Shown here: positions 6,467 through 12,455 of the stretch, piece after piece
Position numbering within the stretch: the first letter of the stretch is position 1
How the letters are laid out: every line of letters begins with the position of its first letter
DNA from: Candidatus Zixiibacteriota bacterium
GTDB taxonomy: Bacteria; Zixibacteria; MSB-5A5; JAABVY01; JAHJOQ01
Length of the DNA stretch: 12,577 nt
NCBI GenBank assembly: GCA_024275215.1
Contig: JAJRZO010000150.1
Location: 1 to 12,577, forward strand
Direction of reading: 5' to 3'
Program-made: the position numbers and the translations under genes
The notes under the pieces: generated by a model
Databases searched by the model: none
What the model was told of the DNA's origin: nothing
The model's input: the letters and a program-made list of their open reading frames with translations, nothing else

Positions 6467-7561
6467 ATGCGAAACAGGATATTAACGGCTGTCGGCTCGA
6501 TATTGATACTGGCGATAATCATTGCATCATGTACCAGCAGTGACAACCCTGTCGATCCCGGCACTCCACCAGCCCCTCCTGTTGGAGTGATGGGCATACC
6601 TTTGGATTTGGACAGCATGTCTTTCCCCGGTGAAATGACTCTGCTCTGGCTAAATGGCGATGGCTCCGAAGTTGACGGCTACAATGTTTATAGAAGCATC
6701 AACAAATCTGCTTTCGTGAAAATCAACGACGCTTTGATCGTTAAATCAGGAATCGGTCCCGGCTCTCCAAAGCCACAGATGCTTGCTTTCGTTGATACTG
6801 GTTATGTGAATTCATCATCAGAAACATTCACATACAGCATCACTGCGGTCAGGAACAACCGCGAAAGCGCCCATTCAGAAGAGATATCCTGTGTACCGGC
6901 TTTGTTCAATCAGGAAACCATGACTGGACTGTCACCCGACAATGAAATTGATATACCTCTGACACCTGCAATGAACTGGGATCAAATCGACAATGCGCTG
7001 ACATACTGTCTTATCATGTGGAAGGTCGATGCGGGGTCACCCATATCATTGTGGTTGAGATTAGCAGACCAATCATACACGCTTGGCGATCCGGTCGATC
7101 AAACATACACGATCTCAGTGGCGGATCAACTCCCAATCGAAACACAATTCAACTGGATTGTTGCCGCAGTGGATAGTTCAAATTTCGCAGCCGCAGTCGC
7201 AAGATCGACATTCACAACTACTGATCCGCTACTCGTTGCAAGATTATGGGATTTGCACGAAGAAGCGGGAAGATACAGACTCTGCTGGGATCAGATTGAC
7301 AAGTATGGTTCGATCGTTCAGTCGGGAAACTACAGTGTCAGAATAACCGCCGGTGATTTCACGGACAGCAAAAGCTTCATGATTTCAGATACATCGACAT
7401 CTGTTCATGCAGGAGATTGCTCACATGTTGTAGGTGGAGGAGTTGTTCCTGCAACATATCAACTGTCCATCGGAAACACCGAATATGCTCCCGGAGATAC
7501 TGTAGTCGTGCAATACTGGCTGCCTGAAGTTACAGATGTAGTTGTGAACATTTATCGATAG
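6467..7561 (+). CDS. lipoprotein with FN3 and FlgD-like Ig segments
   Basis: A 364-residue protein with a clear lipoprotein signal peptide: basic N-terminus M-R-N-R, hydrophobic core 5-20, lipobox I-A-S-C with the lipidated cysteine at residue 22. A short Pro-rich linker (about 28-40) follows. The first folded part (about 40-140, D-G-Y-N-V-Y-R ... T-Y-S-I-T-A-V) reads as a fibronectin type III domain. A second beta-rich domain (about 150-250, W-I-V-A-A-V-D) is probably FN3-like too. Residues about 270-306 (S-G-N-Y-S-V-R-I-T-A-G-D-F) resemble the last strands of FlgD-like/T9SS sorting modules. The final residues (Y-W-L-P-E-V-T-D-V-V-V-N-I-Y-R) resemble that module's first strands. The ATG has GGAGA at 6456-6460, six bases upstream. 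Probably an outer-membrane or periplasmic surface protein; no catalytic motif is visible, so the role is unknown. Dispersed repeats flank it on both sides. Confidence 0.85.
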   Translation: MRNRILTAVGSILILAIIIASCTSSDNPVDPGTPPAPPVGVMGIPLDLDSMSFPGEMTLLWLNGDGSEVDGYNVYRSINKSAFVKINDALIVKSGIGPGSPKPQMLAFVDTGYVNSSSETFTYSITAVRNNRESAHSEEISCVPALFNQETMTGLSPDNEIDIPLTPAMNWDQIDNALTYCLIMWKVDAGSPISLWLRLADQSYTLGDPVDQTYTISVADQLPIETQFNWIVAAVDSSNFAAAVARSTFTTTDPLLVARLWDLHEEAGRYRLCWDQIDKYGSIVQSGNYSVRITAGDFTDSKSFMISDTSTSVHAGDCSHVVGGGVVPATYQLSIGNTEYAPGDTVVVQYWLPEVTDVVVNIYR

Positions 7562-7647
7562 CTGCCTGATCGAATCTTTGTGAGCTGCTCATGTTCATTT
7601 GTACTGAAACTCATCGCTCCTCGCCCACAAGAATCGGCAGATGTGAA

Positions 7648-7787
7648 GAGACTGTCCTAAAAGTAGGTCGTGTTCCGAATCCCGCAGAGCGGGATGAGAA
7701 ACGCGACACTGCTATTCTGTTGTCTGATTGTCGGGTTTCCTGCAGACTTCGTCTGTTACGGAACACCGACCTATTCAGAAACTGCTC
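7648..7787. repeat. REP/BIME-like twin inverted hairpin element
   Basis: Two hairpin units lie in inverted orientation with core limits 7663-7774. The left unit starts GTAG (7663-7666), then GTCGTGTT pairs with AACGCGAC (7667-7674 with 7700-7707, one G-T pair), enclosing a perfect inner stem ATCCCGC/GCGGGAT (7679-7685 with 7689-7695). The right unit pairs GTCGGGTTTCC (7730-7740) with GGAACACCGAC (7760-7770), with one bulge, enclosing CAGAC/GTCTG. Read on the minus strand it is preceded by ATAG. The outer arms of the two units are also complementary to each other (7664-7677 with 7758-7773). Weaker similarity extends to GAG/CTC at 7648 and 7787. A conserved tetranucleotide beside a stem, and units paired head to head, are REP/BIME hallmarks. 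It sits in the gap between the lipoprotein gene and the tRNA terminator. A 69-codon frame across it (7591-7800) is probably not a gene. Confidence 0.65.
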
Positions 7788-7821
7788 GATTGGATATTAG
7801 ATATTGATTTGATACAATTAG

Positions 7822-7848
7822 AAAGGACTCTCAATCGAGAGTCCTTTT
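7822..7848 (-). terminator. strong hairpin terminator after tRNA-Ala
   Basis: AAAGGACTCTC (7822-7832) and GAGAGTCCTTT (7837-7847) are perfect complements around AATC. The hairpin lies just beyond the CCA end of the minus-strand tRNA, so it most likely ends that transcript. The T-tract on the minus strand is short (TTT, then CTAATT). On the plus strand it is TTTT, so it may also stop read-through from the lipoprotein gene. Confidence 0.75.
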
Positions 7849-7853
7849 ACATT

Positions 7854-7929
7854 TGGTGGAGCAGAGCGGGCTCGAACCGCCGGCCTGCACGTTGCGAACG
7901 TGCCGCTCTCCCAGCTGAGCTACTGCCCC
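7854..7929 (-). tRNA. tRNA-Ala, anticodon CGC
   Basis: On the minus strand the 76-base sequence folds as a complete tRNA. The acceptor arm is GGGGCAG with CTGCTCC, including the G3-U70 pair that identifies alanine tRNAs. The D arm is AGCTCAGCTGGGAGAGC, and the anticodon stem GCACG/CGTGC encloses TTCGCAA (anticodon CGC, reading GCG). The T arm contains GGTTCGAGCCC. Discriminator A and an encoded CCA end at 7854-7857. It has its own promoter (7949-7977) and a terminator hairpin just downstream, so it is a monocistronic gene. GCG codons are common in the coding sequences here, consistent with a dedicated CGC isoacceptor. Confidence 0.97.
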
Positions 7930-7948
7930 AGATGCCTGTTGTACCGCT

Positions 7949-7977
7949 ATTATACGCTACAAAACTGGCAGATTCAA
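7949..7977 (-). promoter_or_regulatory. sigma70-type promoter of tRNA-Ala
   Basis: On the minus strand TTGAAT (7972-7977) and a perfect TATAAT (7949-7954) are separated by exactly 17 bases. The tRNA 5' end is 19 bases past the -10, leaving a leader of roughly 12 bases. This is the best promoter match in the window and fits a constitutive tRNA gene. Confidence 0.8.
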
Positions 7978-8017
7978 CTGATTTCTATTTATCGGACGCA
8001 ACATTGCGCTATCGCTT

Positions 8018-8428
8018 TTACGGCCTGTACTGTGGGTCGCCAAAATTGGCTTCTGACAAAGTCTTCTTCAAACTGTCCTGAAGCTTATTCCAGAATACCT
8101 TCATGGTACATTCTTCATATCGATTGCAGCCACAGTCTCTGTCAGAACCGGCACACAAATTGACTTTGAGCGGTCCTTCCATCGCTTCAATTACATTCAG
8201 GAATGAAATCGATTCGCGAGGACGAACAAGCTGGTATCCACCTGTCACACCTTGGAATGATTTGAGTATACCGGCACGCGTGAGTTCTTTCAGGATTTTC
8301 GCAAGAAAATCTCTCGGAATACCCTGGGATTCAGCTATTTCGGAAATAGAGCTTTTTTTGTCCGGCTTCTGATCGGCTATAAACGCCAATGCCCGGAGTG
8401 CATAGTCAGACTTACGTGAAATGTGCAT
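8018..8428 (-). CDS. Rrf2-family transcriptional regulator with Cys cluster
   Basis: A 136-residue cytoplasmic DNA-binding protein. The N-terminal winged helix-turn-helix is typical of Rrf2 (M-H-I-S-R-K-S-D-Y-A-L-R-A-L; S-I-S-E-I-A-E-S-Q-G-I-P; L-K-E-L-T-R-A-G-I-L; the wing around G-V-T-G-G-Y-Q-L, residues 60-67). The sensor region has four cysteines: C92, C99, C101 and C107, followed by K-V-F-W. Rrf2 regulators such as IscR, NsrR and RirA use three cysteines in this region to hold an Fe-S cluster, so an Fe-S or thiol sensor of redox, NO or iron is likely; which one cannot be told. The gene stands alone on the minus strand, 88 bases before the tRNA. The inverted repeat over its probable promoter (8477-8503) suggests autoregulation. 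The redox-related neighbours are possible but unproven targets. Confidence 0.9.
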   Translation of the reverse strand: MHISRKSDYALRALAFIADQKPDKKSSISEIAESQGIPRDFLAKILKELTRAGILKSFQGVTGGYQLVRPRESISFLNVIEAMEGPLKVNLCAGSDRDCGCNRYEECTMKVFWNKLQDSLKKTLSEANFGDPQYRP

Positions 8429-8473
8429 AGCATCTTTCGTATGTAGATTTATGTTTCAATTGCATCAACAATG

Positions 8474-8503
8474 ATTTTACCGTGTGATTGATAATTACGG
8501 TAA
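8474..8503 (-). promoter_or_regulatory. probable rrf2 promoter with overlapping operator
   Basis: TTACCGT (8477-8483) and ACGGTAA (8497-8503) form a perfect 7-bp dyad with a 13-base AT-rich spacer, 27 bases overall, about the size of known Rrf2 operators. On the minus strand the dyad covers a candidate -35 TTACCG (8498-8503) and -10 TAAAAT (8474-8479) with an 18-base spacer. The start codon is about 45 bases downstream. The arrangement suits repression by the gene's own product. The rest of the 251-base gap to 8679 shows no gene and no further structure that I would defend. Confidence 0.5.
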
Positions 8504-8679
8504 TGTTTGTCGATTTAGTTTATACTTTTTCGGCGTAGAATCAAGCGAAAACTCTCATCCTGGAACTACTTTTATTATTTTAGACCCATAAATGTCGCAA
8601 AATCTCTTAAAACCCCGACAATTTCAGGTGTTGTTCTCTGACTCAGGAGAGAGGCGCAATGCAGAGACAGTCATTTTAC

Positions 8680-9210
8680 CTATGGAATACAGTCAGGTAT
8701 CCTGCTGTGGAGAAGCGATTGCAGGTCTTTGTCAAGACTCGGCGAGTAACCTGATCGCCGCTCGATTATCTTACCATTTTCATCAATAATTATAATCGTC
8801 GGTATGGCTCTGACACCAAACTGAGTGCCGATTTGCCGCTGTTGATCAAGAACAATCATGTACGGCATTGAATACTTGCTGAGAAAATTCTCTACTTTCC
8901 TGCGGTTCTCCCCGAGATTGACAGCGATGATCTTGAGGCAATCATCGCTTTTGAGTTTTTCATAGAAACGGTGCATAACGGGCATCGATTTCCTGCATGG
9001 ATTACACCAGGTTGCCCAGAAATCGAGGATCACAATCTTGCCGCGATAGTCGTCCAAATTGAAATCAGTCCAGTCGACAATGTCTGCTGAAGAGACATTT
9101 GTACCAGGTTTATTGGTGGCGGCATCAGAGTCGCCAGTCCTGGAAACAAAGTACCAGCCAACAAGCAAAACAAGAACAACAACGAGTATCGTGACAGTCA
9201 AAGTCTTCAT
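8680..9210 (-). CDS. membrane-anchored TlpA/ResA-like thioredoxin
   Basis: A 176-residue protein with an N-terminal hydrophobic helix (about residues 4-22), probably an uncleaved anchor placing the thioredoxin fold outside the cytoplasmic membrane. The active site is W68-C69-N-P-C72 in F-W-A-T-W-C-N-P-C. The cis-proline is P137 in R-A-I-P-T, and a typical I-D-E-N-G-K beta-hairpin follows. The W-C-x-P-C context and the K-x-V-x-x-F-L-x-K-Y insert are characteristic of the TlpA/ResA/CcmG group, which reduces disulfides in exported proteins, including apocytochrome c haem sites. That role would suit the tetraheme cytochrome encoded at 11236-11787, but proximity is the only link. GGGGA (9218-9222) lies seven bases before the ATG. 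No cytochrome maturation genes are nearby, so a general exported disulfide reductase is an alternative. Confidence 0.88.
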   Translation of the reverse strand: MKTLTVTILVVVLVLLVGWYFVSRTGDSDAATNKPGTNVSSADIVDWTDFNLDDYRGKIVILDFWATWCNPCRKSMPVMHRFYEKLKSDDCLKIIAVNLGENRRKVENFLSKYSMPYMIVLDQQRQIGTQFGVRAIPTIIIIDENGKIIERRSGYSPSLDKDLQSLLHSRIPDCIP

Positions 9211-9247
9211 AACAGAATCCCCGTATTCAATACATTAAAGAACCATC

Positions 9248-9276
9248 AAAATACACACATTGGTTCCCGTTTGCAA
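9248..9276 (-). promoter_or_regulatory. candidate promoter of TlpA-like gene
   Basis: On the minus strand TTGCAA (9271-9276) and TATTTT (9248-9253) are separated by 17 bases and lie about 40 bases before the start codon. Each hexamer matches four of six consensus positions. Together with the 119-base gap after motB, this suggests the thioredoxin gene has its own promoter. Confidence 0.35.
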
Positions 9277-9329
9277 GGAGAAGTTTTCGGACGATATTCC
9301 GAGTGTGTTGGTCAACCGGAAATTCAGGT

Positions 9330-10184
9330 TTACTTCAATGACAGATCATCATTGTTCGACACAGTAATGTCCTTGTAATCATTCGAGGCAAATTCATTCA
9401 AGACAATTATTGCGATCCGTCGATTGGCAGGATTCGTAGGATCATCGGGATACCTGGGATCGTTTGCGGCATATCCCCTGATTTCTTTGATCTTGCCTTC
9501 TCTGACACCCGATGCAAGCATGACACGGCGGGCGGTGTTGGCTCGATCAGCCGACAATTCCCAATTTGTGTATTCTGCACCATCATTGAATTTTTTGCTA
9601 TCCGTGTGCCCCTCGATCACTACGCTATGATCCAGCTTAGCCAATTCAGAGGATATGGCAGCCAGAATGTTTCGACCGTCAGGACTCATATCCGCCGAAC
9701 CGCTACTAAAAAATGAGGATTTGCCGGAGGCTTCAACCAATTGGATTCTCAGACCATCACGTGTAAGTTCAATATTTATCTGATCCTTGAACTGCTTGAA
9801 ACTCTCCATTTTCTCGAGTTTATGTTCTATGTTCTTACCCAGATCCTTCAGACTTTCCCATGCCTCGGCTTCACGCTGCTTACGAGTCAGATTTTTTTTA
9901 AGAGATCTGCCCTTGTCCGGTTCAAATGGGCCATCTCCTCCCGGCAGCACCCCCTTATTCCCACCTTTCGCAAAGCCAACAGGGTCTCTGAAATAACCGG
10001 CTACAGCTTCTTTGATATCATCGTTCATTCCAACAATCCACATCACAAGAAAGAACGCCATCATAGCTGTGACAAAATCAGCATACGCTACCTTCCACGC
10101 CCCGCCATGATGACCGCCATGACCGCTCTTCTTTTTCTTGATTATTATCGGTTGTGGAGTTTCGTTCGATTCTTCAACCATCAT
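9330..10184 (-). CDS. motB: flagellar motor stator protein MotB
   Basis: A 284-residue inner-membrane protein; two MotB chains with five MotA form the ion-driven stator anchored to peptidoglycan. The N-terminal tail is basic and rich in His and Gly (K-K-K-K-S-G-H-G-G-H-H-G-G, 16-28). The single transmembrane helix A33-Y-A-D36-F-V-T-A-M-M-A-F-F-L-V-M-W carries D36, the proton-binding aspartate. A plug/linker region follows (54-130), then an OmpA-like peptidoglycan-binding domain with G192-H-T-D, L-S-A-D-R-A and N-R-R-I-A. There are two adjacent ATGs. GGAG (10189-10192) is four bases from the first and seven from the second (10181), so the true protein may be one residue shorter. It follows motA by 15 bases. 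Aromatic and Ala residues around the Asp suggest H+ rather than Na+ coupling, but that is a guess. Confidence 0.95.
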   Translation of the reverse strand: MMVEESNETPQPIIIKKKKSGHGGHHGGAWKVAYADFVTAMMAFFLVMWIVGMNDDIKEAVAGYFRDPVGFAKGGNKGVLPGGDGPFEPDKGRSLKKNLTRKQREAEAWESLKDLGKNIEHKLEKMESFKQFKDQINIELTRDGLRIQLVEASGKSSFFSSGSADMSPDGRNILAAISSELAKLDHSVVIEGHTDSKKFNDGAEYTNWELSADRANTARRVMLASGVREGKIKEIRGYAANDPRYPDDPTNPANRRIAIIVLNEFASNDYKDITVSNNDDLSLK

Positions 10185-10199
10185 CGTACTCCATCATCG

Positions 10200-11057
10200 T
10201 TAGCTTTTCTTTGCTTCACGACAGGCATCTTCAACCTCGGTGAATGTTGGCCGAACCTCAGGAGATATGCTTCTTCGTGCAAATTCTGCAACGAACGACG
10301 GGACATATCCGCGATTGAATCCAAGCAGTCCCTGTTTAAGGCAAACATAGTATCCGAGATTTGCGGTATTTTTCTGTTCGAGATTCATAGCTGTCGGCTG
10401 GATAAAACCGTATGCCGCAAGAATTCCGAGGAATGTACCAACCAGGGCGGTTCCGACCATCTCACCGATCTCTTCCGGAGGGCCGTCAATGTGTCCCATA
10501 GTAATTACAACACCGAGCACGGCAGCCACAATTCCGAATCCCGGCATTGAATCACCGACCTTTGTCAGAATCCCGGTCGGCAATTCCTGTTCACCGTGAT
10601 GTGACTCAAGATCAAGATCCATAATCTCATCAAGTTCATGCCCTGGCACAGCTCCTGTTGTGATACTTCTGACAGTATCACAAAAAAACGCGACTGCGAA
10701 ATGATCGTTAATAAACTTCTTATGCTTCGAGAGGATTTCGCTTTCCTTGGGTTTTTCGATATGCGACTCCAGCGCAATAACTCCATCACGCCTCGCAATA
10801 TTGAATATCTCGTACATCATAACGAGCAAATCGATATAATCTTTCTTCGTGGGACCCGACTTGGGCAGGCTTGTAATCTGGCTGATCATCTTCTTGAGTG
10901 TTGACATCGGAGTCGAGATCAGAATCATTCCAAGCGCCGCACCTCCCAATGTGACGAATTCTGAGACATGCACGAGTGCCATAGGTTGCCCGCCGGCCAA
11001 CATGAATCCCCCCAGGACTGCTCCGATAACAACAACAAACCCGACTATTGCAATCAT
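10200..11057 (-). CDS. motA: flagellar motor stator protein MotA
   Basis: A 285-residue inner-membrane protein with four transmembrane segments (about 1-21, 30-50, 172-192 and 203-222) and a large cytoplasmic loop that contacts FliG. It follows E. coli MotA almost residue for residue, offset by one. R89 and E97 correspond to the rotor-interacting Arg90 and Glu98. P172 (V-G-D-S-M-P-G-F-G-I-V-A-A-V) and P221 (A-A-Y-G-F-I-Q-P) correspond to the essential Pro173 and Pro222. Length and motifs fit the long proteobacterial-type MotA rather than the short PomA/Gram-positive form. GGAGG (11068-11072) lies ten bases before the ATG. It is cotranscribed with motB. I could not support a sigma28-type or other promoter upstream. 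No rotor, hook or filament gene is nearby. Confidence 0.96.
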   Translation of the reverse strand: MIAIVGFVVVIGAVLGGFMLAGGQPMALVHVSEFVTLGGAALGMILISTPMSTLKKMISQITSLPKSGPTKKDYIDLLVMMYEIFNIARRDGVIALESHIEKPKESEILSKHKKFINDHFAVAFFCDTVRSITTGAVPGHELDEIMDLDLESHHGEQELPTGILTKVGDSMPGFGIVAAVLGVVITMGHIDGPPEEIGEMVGTALVGTFLGILAAYGFIQPTAMNLEQKNTANLGYYVCLKQGLLGFNRGYVPSFVAEFARRSISPEVRPTFTEVEDACREAKKS

Positions 11058-11235
11058 TTACTCAATTCCTCCGTGAAGACAGATTACCGCATCGTTAGTA
11101 TTGTCGTCATGAGTCGAGTATTACTTAACAGGCTGCAAGCAATAGCGTTGAAGCAAACAAATCACATTTTGCAGTTCAACCATCAATAGAACTTTTGGAT
11201 GGATAGAGTATTGGTTCAGTACGAAACAGAAGAAT

Positions 11236-11787
11236 CTATTTGGCTGTCTCATCCTCCGAAGGCATGACATGTGTGCCGACCTTCACTGAAGAATCATAGT
11301 TGAATGTAGTAAAAGAGGGACATTCATCATTGTGGCACTGCGTACAATTAGATTGAACAGGGATAATCAGTCCCTTTTGTGTTGCGAGAGCACGATCTTT
11401 CATCACTCTCATTTTTCTGTAGGCGGAACCGGGACCATGACATGCTTCACATCCGACATAACCAATACGAGAACCATCTTTTTTGGTGCCGGTGGAATGA
11501 CATCTGATACAGGTCGAGTCAGTCTTTTGTAATTCATTGAGCACATCCATCGCATGTGCGTGAGGAGACAGTTTCCACGATTTATATATGTCGAGGTGAC
11601 ACATACGGCATTTCTCTGAGCCAACATAATGAGGTACTTCGGATGAAATAACTGAATCTGAAGCTGCAACAACGGACAAAAAGACCGAATCGCGTCTCGA
11701 ATCATTCGAGCCACTCAAAGCAACGGCAAATAACACTGCCGTAATTACAAGAACGATTGCAGATGTTATCCCAAATGCCTTAGACAT
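11236..11787 (-). CDS. membrane-anchored tetraheme cytochrome c (c554-like)
   Basis: A 183-residue protein with an N-terminal hydrophobic helix (about 5-25), an anchor or signal peptide, then a globular part with four CxxCH haem c sites: C60-R-M-C-H64, C93-I-R-C-H97, C113-E-A-C-H117 and C148-T-Q-C-H152. The Y-V-G-S-E-K-C-x-x-C-H ... S-x-H-A-x-A-M block and V-G-C-E-A-C-H-G-P-G are hallmarks of the cytochrome c554-like family. Distal histidines such as H76 and H78 could be axial ligands. It should act in extracytoplasmic electron transfer; partners are unknown. I chose ATG 11787 over a GTG at 11841. The internal start places the hydrophobic stretch at the N-terminus and has GGGA seven bases upstream. 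Maturation would need a cytochrome c assembly system and thiol reduction, for which the TlpA-like protein (8680-9210) is a candidate. It is separated from motA by 178 bases with no clear terminator. Confidence 0.88.
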   Translation of the reverse strand: MSKAFGITSAIVLVITAVLFAVALSGSNDSRRDSVFLSVVAASDSVISSEVPHYVGSEKCRMCHLDIYKSWKLSPHAHAMDVLNELQKTDSTCIRCHSTGTKKDGSRIGYVGCEACHGPGSAYRKMRVMKDRALATQKGLIIPVQSNCTQCHNDECPSFTTFNYDSSVKVGTHVMPSEDETAK

Positions 11788-11968
11788 ATTATATTCCCAG
11801 TGCTTATACCCTGCAACAGGCAATAATTTTCGCAGATTCACTGCTCAAACTCGCAGCCAATATATTGTAAGTTATACACCTGTCAATCCTAAACAGCTTT
11901 CGATTCCCCCCAAAAACCGCAAATCAAACAGACAGAATGACTCTGCAAATTTATCTTCACTCAAACGA

Positions 11969-11997
11969 TTGGATCACTTACATTACGCTTGTAATAA
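11969..11997 (+). promoter_or_regulatory. candidate promoter of GYD-like gene
   Basis: TTGGAT (11969-11974) and TAATAA (11992-11997) are spaced by 17 bases, about 40 bases before the start codon. A short dyad ATTAC/GTAAT (11982-11986 and 11991-11995) overlaps the -10 and could bind a regulator. It points away from the divergent cytochrome gene, whose start is at 11787. Confidence 0.45.
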
Positions 11998-12037
11998 TAA
12001 TCGCAGAGAATAATATTCAGACTCCGGAGGTAATATC

Positions 12038-12334
12038 ATGAAGACATTCATGCTTATGACAAAACTTGCACCCGATGCTGCGGCGAACATCACAGATCGA
12101 GAGAAGATGGGCAAAACCTGGCTTCAACAGGTAAAAGAAAAATGCCCTGATGTGAAATTCATCGGTCATTACGGACTACTCGGTTCGTATGATTTTTGTT
12201 CGATCTATGAAGCGCCCGATGAGGAAACCGCAGCCAAAGTTTCGATGATCAGCATGGCAAACGGCGCATTCACTGCTGAAAGCTGGATCGCAATCCCATA
12301 CAAGAGAATCGTGGAACTTGCAGAAGAAATCTGA
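12038..12334 (+). CDS. small GYD-like domain protein
   Basis: A 98-residue soluble protein. The pattern M-K-T-F-M-L-M-T-K-L, a central helix, then G-L-L-G-S-Y-D-F-C-S-I-Y-E-A-P-D-E-E-T-A matches GYD-domain proteins, which read roughly T-x-G-x-Y-D-x-V-x-x-x-E-A-P-D and form ferredoxin-like dimers related to the dimeric alpha/beta barrel fold. The family has no established biochemical function. GGAGG (12026-12030), seven bases from the ATG, and a plausible promoter indicate an independently expressed gene. A terminator lies 32 bases after the stop. Its only close neighbour is the divergent cytochrome gene. Confidence 0.8.
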   Translation: MKTFMLMTKLAPDAAANITDREKMGKTWLQQVKEKCPDVKFIGHYGLLGSYDFCSIYEAPDEETAAKVSMISMANGAFTAESWIAIPYKRIVELAEEI

Positions 12335-12362
12335 TTTGCCAATCTGAGAATATATGCAAAGC

Positions 12363-12391
12363 AAAACCCCCGGCAAACGGGGGCTTTGTTT
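12363..12391. terminator. bidirectional Rho-independent terminator
   Basis: CCCCCG (12367-12372) and CGGGGG (12378-12383) form a GC-rich stem around GCAAA. It is followed by CTTTGTTTAT on the plus strand and by TTTTGCTTTGC on the minus strand. It lies between the plus-strand GYD-like gene and the convergent minus-strand gene starting at 12458, so it probably serves both. Confidence 0.8.
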
Positions 12392-12455
12392 ATGTGATTT
12401 GGGCTGTGGGCGGCAGATTTTCTAAGATTATCCCAACACTATATAGAATACACGC

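Noticed and set aside
7591..7800. 69-codon + strand ORF after the lipoprotein gene
   Set aside because: It runs across the twin-hairpin element and its composition follows the stems; no Shine-Dalgarno or family resemblance.
8592..8789. 65-codon + strand ORF between rrf2 and the TlpA-like gene
   Set aside because: It overlaps the 3' end of the TlpA-like gene in antisense, with no Shine-Dalgarno or recognisable motif.
9741..10550. 269-codon + strand ORF across motB and motA
   Set aside because: It spans the junction of two well-conserved minus-strand genes and its product has no domain.
11788..11841. 18-residue N-terminal extension of the cytochrome from a GTG at 11841
   Set aside because: It would bury the signal/anchor helix behind a polar leader; ATG 11787 has a better Shine-Dalgarno and a normal N-terminus.
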